A stretch of DNA of 64,000 nucleotides, from contig NC_079219.1 in assembly GCF_029633865.1 (NCBI RefSeq), positions 13,006,137-13,070,136 on the forward strand. Reading direction: 5' to 3'. Each line of letters opens with the position of its first letter. Positions within the stretch are counted from its first letter, which is position 1. Source of the DNA: Lampris incognitus. Lineage: Eukaryota > Chordata > Actinopteri > Lampriformes > Lampridae. The notes below the pieces were generated by a model. That model saw only the letters and a list, made by a program, of their open reading frames with translations, was not told where the DNA came from and searched no databases. Below, in pieces: positions 11,338 through 20,205 of this stretch. Position numbers and translations under genes: made by a program.

Positions 11338-11350
11338 TGTGTGTGTTTGT

Positions 11351-11382
<32 letters not shown>
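11253..11382. repeat. (GT)n microsatellite
   Basis: About 130 bp of nearly pure GT with a few interruptions. Block B has only about 24 bp at the matching site (25431-25454). Confidence 0.95.
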
Positions 11383-11383
<1 letters not shown>

Positions 11384-11559
11384 AGGGGATGGGGGGGGTG
11401 TTAAAATGCAGGTGTTTAGATTTCAGGAAATAATTTAGTTCCTCTGCACTTTCATTTTGGTCTGACCAGCAGAGGTATCAATAAACTGAGCATTTTGTCG
11501 TTAAGTACAGCAGACAATGTGTTGCTTGTGAGTTGCCAGCATCACAGATCTTTTTGCAG

Positions 11560-11679
11560 GACACATCGAGCTCTGATAAACCAGACAGCAGCAAGAAAGG
11601 TTTTGGTGAGTCTTCATGGGCAGTACATTGCATACAGAACACAATCTTACACATCGGATGTTAAGGTGGTGTGATGGTG

Positions 11680-11764
<85 letters not shown>

Positions 11765-12324
11765 ATGTGTTATACATCAGACGTTGTATCAGCATTTCTG
11801 TTCACATCAGACCTTTTGGAGCCTTTTGGCACATTGGACAGGATAATGTCACTGAAATGGTGACTTCCTTATTTGATTCGTTGGTCCTACGATTGGCTAT
11901 TTTATTCCGCCCGTCATTGTTTATAACTGCCTCCTGTCTTTACATTTTAAGATTTATCTCTGCCTGCTCTGTAAAAACAGTGGCTGAGATGGTTCAGAAA
12001 AGCCAGAATCAAGGCTGATCACCACAAATTAGTGGATCTGTGCTCTATGTAATTTATTATTGTGGGACCTGAAACAAATGTATTACCACAGTTACCACTG
12101 TAGCTACAATAGCTTTCATTCCGTAGCCCAGAACTGTGTTGCTTCCTCTGATGTGGCCATGTATGAGGACATTGACATTTTGGTTTAGTCCCATTGTGTA
12201 TACTTGTTTTCCTATATATTCACCTTCTTGCAGTTTTGTTTGTGATTTTTCTTTTTCTTTTTTCTGAAATTCCAGAGAAAACATTCCTACAGTATATTGA
12301 ATCGAGCGCACAAGTTAGAGAAGT
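11560..12324 (+). promoter_or_regulatory. Putative siglec-A 5' UTR exons and leader intron
   Basis: A segment ending at 11605 has a strong donor (TTTTG|GTGAGT) and in copy A an acceptor-like TTTTTGCAG before it. A polypyrimidine acceptor (CTGAAATTCCAG) at 12275 precedes 49 nt of leader before the ATG at 12325. Both are conserved in block B except the first AG, which is AA there. No transcript is available, so this is an inference from splice signals. Confidence 0.4.
11682..11758. repeat. (CA)n microsatellite
   Basis: About 77 bp of pure CA, matched in block B by a shorter CA run followed by TA (25754-25823). Confidence 0.95.
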
Positions 12325-15300
12325 ATGGACAAAGGAAGGAGGCTGACAATATTCTGGCTGTGTTTAGAAGGTAAAATAACTGGTTATCCCTGGTCAGTGC
12401 AGTTCTAACCAGAACATCTATATAAATTGAAAATCCCTTATTTTGTGCAATTTTTCTTCCAGCTATTAGCAGCCCTATATTTTCTGAAGAATGGAGGGCT
12501 GACGTCGTTGAAAAGCTGGACACCTTGATTGGCTCCTGCGTTGTGGTGCCTTGCACTTTCACATATCCTGGGGAGAAGTTGCCGTCCTCCAAACTCAGAG
12601 GAATCTGGCATTTTCTTAATGATCGAATGAAAAATATATATCATCCGGATAACCTGAATGTCATGGAAAACTTCAGGGGTCGCACAGAGTTGGTGGGCCG
12701 TTTGGGGGATGGAAACTGCACTTTGAAGATGGTGGATGTAAAAGATCATGACAACGGCCCTTTCTGTTTCCGAGTGGAGATACCAGAGAAGGACAAGTTC
12801 TCCTACGTAGAACATTGTGCCCGCTTGACCATACTTCGTATGTTTCATTTTTCAGTGTATAGTTGTACACCATATGTTATCAACTTGCGCTATTTTCAAG
12901 GGAACTGCTTCATTTCTAATTTTTCCCTACTTCAATTTTCAGCTCATCCTCCAAAGCCTACACTGACTTTCTCAAAGAAAGTCATTCAAGGTCATCCATA
13001 CAGTGCAGTGTGTTCAGTCATCCATACCTGCCCTTCTCATATGCCCACAATAACATGGAGTAAGAGCTCCTCGGATGAGCCTCTTGAGGCTCATAAATAC
13101 CATGGCTCTGGGAACTGGGAGACACAATCGATCCTGACGTTCATACCTGAGGAGAGCGACGATCATTCGGAGATCATCTGCACAGTCAGATTTTATGGAG
13201 GGATGAACTCATCTCAAACATTTCAGCTCTTTGTGAAACGTGAGACTTCCTTATAATTGTTGTTTATTTATTCTGTCCACCATGTACTGCAGTACATTGT
13301 GTTTAGTGGAACCTTTATTGCTAATTTGCTAGGTATGGCCAAAATGATGGAAACGTTTAACCACGGAAGCTCTCCATACAAAAAGGCGTTGTTTGTTGAG
13401 CATTAATTTGAGATTCATTGGCGCTGAATCGAGCTAGTGGTCCCCACAGAGGGCACGGAAAGTTCTTGGCACCCGAACATGACTTTTAAACTCACTGCCT
13501 CTACCTGCAAGACATGTGGTCATCCAATGTTTTCAGGAGTATGACAATGATGCAGACTATTGTACAGTCCTTGATATGCAGTTGTCAAGTGAGAATTAAT
13601 GGAAAATGAGCAGAGGGCAGTCTTCTTTTTTTTTGGTCCTTTAATCAGATGAAACCTGGATAACAGATATTATCTGGTCTCTTCTGACTGTTTGCAGGTA
13701 AGGAGAATTATTTGCACATCATCATTCCTGTCGTGGTTGGGATTACAACTGCTGCAATTTTTGGAATATTGTGTGCTCTTGTGGTGAAAAAGTACAAGTA
13801 AGTTTACATAGAATATTGTTTGACTTGTTTTTTTAACAGAGTGAAAAACAGCTAACAGTTAGACACATACTGAAACATTGGAGTGGTAAATATAGTTTAT
13901 TTTCTATTTTTGTGTAGAACACGTATTGCAGAACTCCAGCGTGGAAATGGCAGGTAAGTACAAAAATGTTGTGGTGCATATTCAGTTTGTAGTGTTACAC
14001 CAATGGGCTTTTTACATCCTTATCATGATTCATTTTGTGATCTGACGTTTACTAATGCTTAAAATATTTCTTAGCACGTGGAATCGGCTTTCCAGACTGT
14101 CCCGCAGGTGAGAAAGAGCCGCTGGTTTTTGGATCAAATTTATTAAGTTGTATTTGGCCACTGATTCCATTTTGCCCCATTCACTGGAGTAGGGTTTTAG
14201 AGTATGCAGGATGGAGTGAGCTTAATATGTAAAATAAATAAATACAAATACAATGTTAACTCGTACTTGTGCAATCCCAGGTTTCGTTCTGGTGGCCCTG
14301 CACCATCAATTCATCGTGAACAAAGGCAAGTGACATTTCACAAGTTTATGACTACTTAATGGAAATGGACTGATCAATTTTGCAACTTTCTCTCATAACA
14401 GAACCATCCGTGGGATTACAATTTACATATGTCTACCAGTGTGAAGTCTGGTGGAATGGAAAAGCTCTGTTCTTTTAGACAGACAGCAATGACCATTTGC
14501 ATGTTTTCTGTTCCCTTTTTCTTTTACTAGGGGGAAGTCTATTTGGAGCAGATTTTCAAAAATGTATGGCAGTATGAAAGTGTATATTACTCAAAGAAGG
14601 TTGAATCTGTTCGCCTGCATACGACGTTTATTGACAGATACGTTTCATGACTCATCTAAGTGAGCTCTTCAGTCTAAACTGGCTGCAGGTATCCCCACCC
14701 TTATAAACAATACAGTTGCATCACTATTAACTACAATTTCAATGGCCATGTGTACTATTCACAGAGAATTTGGGAATATTTGCAATCACAGCATTGCAAA
14801 ATGGTGACAGATGTATTCTTAGGCCCCTCCTCAGTCCAGGGATGGTCGTTCCCTCTTAACATAGATGGCCTCTTTGACTCTCCGTTCAAACCAGCGTTCC
14901 TCCCTATCAAGGATGTGCACATCCTTATCCTTGAAAGAGTGGCCACTGGCCTGTAGATGGGTGTAGACTGCGGAGTCCTGGCCCGACGCGTTAGCTCTCC
15001 TGTGTTGTGCCATCCTCTTGGTCAGCGTCTGTTTAGTTTCCCCGATGAACAAGTCACGACAATCCTCCCGGCACTTAACAGCATACATCTGTCTCCATCT
15101 TACAATGCTCTCATTGCAAACGTCCCCAAATCCTCTGTGAATAGTACACATCGCCATTGAAACTCTAGTTCATGGTTACACCCATATTTGCATATGAAAC
15201 TGACTGAAGAGGTCACTTAGATGAGCGATGAAACGTTTCTGTCAATAAATGTTGTATCCAGATGAACTGATTCAACCCTCTTTGATTTTCTTACCTGGAT

Positions 15301-16642
15301 TATTGAGCATGCGTAAAGACAGTGTATATTACATTTCATCAGTTACTCATTTCATGATTATTTTTGTCTGGAAAGTTCTTTTTTTATTCATATGCAACTT
15401 TCAGATATGTTATCTTTGAAATATAAAGTTTCTGTTTTTATTATTTATTTATTTGTTTGTTTATTTTTACCCCCTTTTCTCCCAATTGTACTTGGCCAAT
15501 TACCATATTTTTACGAGCTGTCCCAATCGCTGCTGCACCCCCTCTGCCGATCCTGGGAGGGCTGCAGACTACCACAGGCTTCCTCCAATTCATGTGGAGT
15601 TGCCAGCTGCTTCTTTTCACCGGGCAGTGAGGAGTTTCACCAGGGGGACGTAGTGCGTTGGTAGGATCACGCTATTCCCCGCAGTTCCCCGTCCCCCCTG
15701 AACAGGCGCTAGTGCAGCGACCAGGACACATACCCACATCTGGCTTCCCACCCACAGACACGGCCAATTGTGTCTGTAGGGACGCCCGACCAAGCCGGAG
15801 GTAACACGGGGATTCGAACCGGCAATCCCGTGTCGGTAGGCGATGGAATAGGGTGCTACGCTACCCCGACGTCCTCTGTTTTTATTTTTATTGATTTTTA
15901 TTGATTTATTTGTTTGTTTGCACATCACATTACCCAACATCAATCTCTGTTTCCTTGAGAGTCGCCGTTTTATTTTATTGTATCATACAAAAATTTTCCT
16001 TTTCCAACTGCAGGGCGCCTAAAAGGGATGTGGTGGATCTGTATCCATTCTCAGTGTAGGTGTACAAATTGTCTTCAGATTAAATTACTAAGCGCTGTTT
16101 GTCAAATGGTGTAGTAATGAGGGTTTTTCAACCTACAGGCCCAATAACGTTGGTTCAACAACGTCTGCCAATCAGAAAATCTCAAAGCCCCGTATTCCAT
16201 CCCCCAAAAGGTAAATAATTCTATTTTCTGAGAGGTCACCATTTTACATACAGAAAAGAGAGAAAAAGAAGAAACTGTTGCCTAAACCTCTACAACTTTA
16301 TCCTAATGAATGATTATAGAAAGTAGTTTATATGACTATTAATGATTGCAGCAGTAATGTAACAATGGAAGAAAATCTGATATTACAAGTAATAGCAGCT
16401 ACGCCATTGATGTTAATAATTTATCTATTGTTGTATTTTGTGGGCTTTAGCCAGCCAAGGCCATTCTCTCCCACCTTGGTAAGCAATTGCAATGAGGTAC
16501 ATGGGTTCAAGTTGTATTCTCAATACATAAATAAAGTCTTCTCCATGACCAGTAAAACTGTAATGATTCACAGGGCTATGATGATGACAGTGATGGGGTT
16601 TACACAAATACTGTGGACTCCAACATCTATGGAAACATCTGA
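12325..16642 (+). CDS. Siglec-like Ig receptor, copy A (12 coding exons, ~391 aa)
   Basis: Exons read from splice signals: 12325-12370, 12463-12837, 12943-13239, 13698-13797, 13918-13953, 14075-14107, 14281-14325, 14531-14563, 16014-16055, 16139-16210, 16451-16478, 16574-16642. Phases agree throughout (1,1,1, then 2, then 0). ATG has A at -3 and G at +4 with an in-frame TAG nine bases upstream. Residues 1-~20 form a signal peptide; ~26-140 a V-set domain with Cys46-Cys101 and Arg119 in FRVE, the position of the sialic-acid-binding arginine of siglecs; 141-239 a C2-set domain (Cys164-Cys220). Cys41 and Cys170 match the inter-domain disulfide typical of siglecs. Membrane span ~247-269 has no charged residue. 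The ~120-residue tail ends with Tyr379 and Tyr388, both YxN. Sequons at Asn100 and Asn229. A cell-surface glycan receptor is the likely role; sialic acid binding is inferred. Exon 8's donor is the weakest call. Confidence 0.85.
14326..14331 (+). other. GC donor splice site of siglec-A intron 7
   Basis: The exon ends AAAG and the intron begins GCAAGT, the classic GC-AG donor. This position keeps phase 2 with the neighbouring exons; the nearby GT (CAA|GTGACA) would change the phase. The same sequence occurs in copy B at 28258-28263. Confidence 0.65.
14591..15320 (-). mobile_element. Penelope-like element fragment, copy A (intron 8)
   Basis: The ends form an inverted pair around GTTGAATC...TTTATTGACAG...ACGTTTCAT, as in Penelope-like partial LTRs, and AGTGTATATTAC flanks it on both sides (14579-14590 and 15321-15332), a 12-bp target duplication. 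The same insertion sits at the same place in copy B, so it predates the gene duplication. Confidence 0.8.
14831..15157 (-). pseudogene. GIY-YIG endonuclease fragment of the Penelope-like element
   Basis: Short minus-strand frame of 108 residues with the GIY-YIG family pattern of Penelope-like elements: [20 protein letters not shown], then HLQASGH and [12 protein letters not shown]. This is only the C-terminal part; the upstream reverse transcriptase is absent. It is a 5'-truncated relic. Confidence 0.8.
15467..15877 (-). mobile_element. tRNA-derived SINE, copy A (intron 8)
   Basis: The head lies at the right: minus strand GGTAGCGTAG near 15870 and a B-box-like CCGGTTCGAATCCCCG near 15810-15830. 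The tail at left reads CCCCCTTTTCTCCCAATTG on the plus strand. The matching SINE in block B is at 39297-39722, so it predates the duplication. Confidence 0.8.
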
Positions 16643-16685
16643 TGTAACATGCAGTCCCAAAAGAGTTTTCAGGGTCAAAGACAAG

Positions 16686-16691
16686 AATAAA
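16686..16691 (+). terminator. Siglec-A polyadenylation signal
   Basis: AATAAA 44 bp after the TGA; conserved in copy B at 40497-40502. Confidence 0.7.
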
Positions 16692-17255
16692 CATAATCCC
16701 CTCCTCATTTTTTTGTGCATTTATGACTAGTATTTTCTTTATCTGACTTAAGCAGAACATTTTGACAATCTCAAATGTAAGCATTGTGATCTTCTTTGGA
16801 AGATTCAAATGTACGAGTTAATATGCAATATCTTTATGTAAAAAAAACTACAGCGATATGTTTTAAAGGATTACCTACAAATAAAAATGTAATAATACAT
16901 TTGTTTCAGTTCTCATTTTGAATATGCGGTATGAGTATTGTATGAGGAAGTCGGGAGTTGCAGAGAAGTATGTACGAGTGGTGCAGGATCTGTATGAGGG
17001 AAGTGTGACAGTGATGAGGTGTGCGGTTGGAATGACAGATGGGTTCAAGGTGGAGGTGGGATTACATCAAGGATCGGCTCTGAGCCCTTTCTTGTTTGCA
17101 ATGGTGATGGACAGGTTGACGGATGACATCAGTCAGCAGTCTCTGTGGACTATGATGTTTGTGGATGACATTGTGATCTGTAGCGAGAGTAGGATGCAGG
17201 TTGAAGAGAGCCTGGAGAGGTGGAGGTATGCCCTGGAGAGAAGGGGAATGAAAGC

Positions 17256-17751
17256 CATGAGAGTGCCCCAGTGGCTCACCTGGTAGAGTGTGTACCACAT
17301 AAGGCTGAGTCCTTAATGCAGCGGCCTGGGTTCGAATCTGGTCTGGGCCCTTGGCTGCATATCATCTTCTCTCTCTCACATGTCTGTGAATTTTCTCATT
17401 CATCCAGTTCATGGTTATCCAAAGGAGTTGAATCAAGTGCAACTGGACTTGGTATATATCCGTGAAGACGTTTCGCCTCTCATCCAAGAGGCCTCCTCAG
17501 TTCGTGCCTTTCTGACTAGACCAAGCTAGTCTGACTGGCTGGTGATGGGACTCAGAATTTATCCTCTTTGGAGTCGTTGTCAGAGCTATAGGAAGCCTCT
17601 TGGATGAGAGGCGAAACGTCTTCACGGATATATACCAAATCCAGTTGCACTTGATTCAACTCCTTTGGATGACTCTCTCTCTCTCCCCTGCCTTTCCTGT
17701 CTCTCGCTCCTATCGCTATCAAATAAAGGTAGAAAATGCAACAACAAAAAA
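17256..17751 (+). mobile_element. tRNA-derived SINE inside RTE-2, itself split
   Basis: Head near 17262-17345 has an A-box-like TGGCTCACCTGG and a B box GGTTCGAATCTGG. The tail near 17690-17751 ends ATCAAATAAAGG then A-rich. It interrupts RTE-2 between GGGGAATGAAA and GTCAGTAGG, which are contiguous in RTE-3. The body is split by a palindrome at 17417-17670. Confidence 0.8.
17417..17670. mobile_element. Penelope-type inverted repeat inside the SINE
   Basis: Two 76-bp arms (17417-17492 and 17595-17670), inverted and almost identical, around a ~100-bp centre. The arm contains GAAGACGTTTCGCCTCTCAT, which also occurs at 24786 next to a Penelope GIY-YIG fragment. It appears to be a deletion derivative of that family. 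Confidence 0.75.
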
Positions 17752-18420
17752 GTCAGTAGGAGCAAGATGGAATACATATGCATGAATGAGAGGGAGGACA
17801 GTGGAATGGTGAGGATGCAAGGAGTAGAGGTGACGAAGGTGGATGAGTTTAAATACTTGGGGTCAACTGTTCAAAGTAACAGAGTGCGGAAGAGAGGTGA
17901 AGAAGAGAGTGCAGGCAGGGTGGAGTGGGTGGAGAAGAGTGTCAGGAGTTATTTGTGACAGAAGGGTGTCAGCAAGTGTTAAAAGGAAGGTTTCCAAGAT
18001 GGTTGTGAGACCAGCTACTATGTTATATGGTTTGGAGACGGTGGCACTGACGAAAAGACAAGAGGCAGAGCTGGAGGTGGCAGAGTTGAAGATGCTAAGA
18101 TTTTCAGTGGGTGTGACGAAGAAGGACAGGATTAGGAACGATTATATTAGAGAGACAGCTCAGGTGTGACGGTTTGGAGACAAAGCAAGATTGAGATGGT
18201 TAGGACATGTGTGGAGGAGAGATGCTGGGTATATTGCGAGAAGGATGCTGAATATGGAGCTGCCAGGGAAGAGGAAAAGAGGAGGGTCAAAGAGGAGGTT
18301 TATGGTTGTGGTGAGGGAGGACATGCAGGTGGTTGGTGTGACAGAGACAGATGCAGAGGACAGGAAACGGATGATCTGCAGTGGCGACCCCTACCTGAGA
18401 GCAGCCAAAAGTAGTGGTAG

Positions 18421-19160
18421 TAGATTCTCAGACTGATGTAGCATGCTATTAGTCTCACTATGATTCACTGAACAATCTGACATTGTGTTACTGATGTTTT
18501 CTTTAAAAAAGAAAAAGAAAAAAATATATAATTTTCTGAATTGGTTATCCAGCAACACTGTGTGTGTTGTTTACTTAACCATGTGACACCAAGTGACAGC
18601 TTTCTGTGACATTGTGCGACTCCATGATTTCCCAGCAGATGAACATTATTGCATACCGTTCGATCAATGCCAAAGTAGGGCACTTAAGACCTGCATAGCG
18701 ATGTATATGCAGGCAAGTTTGCATCACACCTCATTTGCTGCGTCGCAGCGCTATAAATTAACTGCATTAACACTGCCCTTACAAAAAAATAGTATACCTG
18801 AAGTTTATTTTATTACGGAAACTTCAAGTAAAGTTCAAGATCAAGTAAGTATACTTAAGTATAATTTTGTTTAGTATATCTCTGATAAGTACTTAAAAAA
18901 GTAAACTGAAAGTATACTCACAGATTTTTAGTTTAAAATAAATACACCATAGCGCGCTTGAATAAACTACTGTAAACTACTAATAAGACACGTTAGTCCC
19001 TAACTAACGGGTCTGACCCTTTAGCCGAGCGGTTAGTGGTGTCGCCTTGTAGTGCAGTACACCCCGTATTTAATCCCGCACCGGGCAAAAAATAACCGGT
19101 TGCGGACTTTAAACTAATAGCAGGGCGGATATTTTAACCCCCTGCCGTTTCTTTTCCTGT
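18421..19160. other. No gene recognised; tRNA-like remnant near 19005-19090
   Basis: Mostly AT-rich sequence without a coding domain. At 19005-19090 the plus strand reads GGGTCTGACCCTTTAGCCGA followed by GCGGTTAG, resembling the A-box part of the TRIM LTR family but with a poor B box. Probably a diverged relative of the LTR at 4456. Confidence 0.5.
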
Positions 19161-19398
19161 AGGGCAGCGTTTCCAACGGCGCCCACAGCACCCTCCGCAG
19201 TGGGCCGCCGGGAGCCACGCAGCGGAATGAGGGGGGGGTGCGATAGGGCGGCGTTCATATCGGCCGTTCGTTTCAGCTCGCGTCAGCGCTTACAGCCCCG
19301 TACGCTGCACCGGTGTAACGATGAAATTGTTTCCCTGTTATACTTGGTGACCTTTTGGCGAATCCGTACAGGTGTCATGGCACGATCTTCACGGAGTA
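19161..19398. repeat. Unclassified dispersed repeat R1, copy 2
   Basis: Near-identical to 2980-3215 over about 235 bp and in the same orientation. Sequence continues to about 19990 with no recognised gene. Confidence 0.7.
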
Positions 19399-19988
19399 AT
19401 GCTGCTTTCAAGACGCGCGTCGGATTGATCGACTTCCGACTTCCAAGTGCGGAAGTCGTTCGCGCGACTTGCGTGCATTCAATTCGTTTTTGGTCGTGAC
19501 CCGGGAAGAACAAAATGGAAAAAACGCCCGCCCTGTTTGCGGCTTCTGCAATTATTCCCGAATTATTTGTTAGCAAACTAACGAGGCTACCTTGCTGACG
19601 CTGTTTTCACTTTCAGCGGGTTCTGCTCATCCATCAGTAGGTTTTGACACCCAGCAAGCAAATAATTTAAAATATAGTCTACGGTGAAACACTAGAGGAC
19701 TGAATGTGTAGGCCTATACAGTGATAATGTGTCAGGGATTCCAACTGCTTGTCTAGTAGCCTAGCCTATATTTGTTGTCATTAGCCTTGTAGTAACTTGA
19801 ACGACACGTATACTTTATAATAAGAAAGCTTGACTTAACTGAATGGGGCTGATGAGTAGCCGAATTGCAGTGCACCGTCTGCATACGTTAACACGGCACA
19901 TACACAATAGACTGACGGACAGAACACATTTACTACCTGTGTGACGTCCTAAAGGGTCCGGGACCCCATTAAAGAATAATAACAAAGC
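19399..19988. other. No gene recognised
   Basis: Flanking DNA between repeat R1 and Gypsy-2. Short open frames lack domains. Confidence 0.55.
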
Positions 19989-19993
19989 TAGTC

Positions 19994-20193
19994 TGTTATG
20001 TATGCACACATCGACAGTGCTGCATTTGATTTGGTGCTGTTCTATTGTGCTGGGATCGATTGGTGATGCCTGCGGGCTCTGGGTTGTTTGATCGGGTCTG
20101 CCTTTGATGCTGTGTCAGTCTAAATAAAGAATGCCACGGAGAGGTTGTTTCGAGCGACAGCGCTGTGTCCTGACGTGATTTAAAAATACAATA
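19994..20193 (+). repeat. Gypsy-2 5' LTR
   Basis: Begins TGTTATGTATGC and ends TACAATA; contains AATAAAG near 20125-20132. Confidence 0.95.
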
Positions 20194-20205
20194 TTGGCGA
20201 CGAGG

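Larger units (their letters stand above)
11190..16930 (+). repeat. Duplicated block A carrying siglec-A
   Basis: Collinear with block B (25275-41685): upstream non-coding DNA, all exons, introns and 3' flank match, with a constant coordinate offset of 13932 from exon 1 to exon 7. The left edge is near TTAATTTATAAAAGT and the right edge near ATGCGGTATG, where RTE-2 begins. Confidence 0.9.
16936..18414 (+). pseudogene. RTE-2 reverse transcriptase C-terminal remnant
   Basis: Contains YCMRKSGVAEKYV, GLHQGSALSPFLFA and MFVDDIVICSES (the usual A of ADD is V), then after the inserted SINE the segments KYLGSTVQSN, RRVSASVKRKVSKMVVRPA and GHVWRRDAGYI, in different frames. Broken by the insertion and by several frameshifts. 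Confidence 0.85.
16935..18420 (+). mobile_element. RTE-2: 5'-truncated RTE LINE fragment
   Basis: Matches RTE-3 from about 56805 to its 3' tail. It begins within the reverse transcriptase just after ATGCGGTATG, the point where block B continues without it, so it inserted in block A only. It is interrupted by a SINE at 17256-17751. Confidence 0.88.

Noticed and set aside
11230-11433. Open frames made of alternating Cys-Val or Thr-His
   Set aside because: They are translations of GT/CA microsatellites (also at 11501-11755 and 25431-25778) with no domain.
12525-13256. A 243-residue single-exon gene
   Set aside because: It joins siglec exons 2 and 3 by reading through intron 2; splice signals and phases support separate exons and the true ATG is at 12325.
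16574-16642. ITIM motifs in the siglec tail
   Set aside because: Neither tyrosine has the required residues at -2 and +3 together.
20194-20205. Start of Gypsy-2 gag at TTG 20194
   Set aside because: This triplet is within the primer-binding site; ATG at 20206 is in the same frame.
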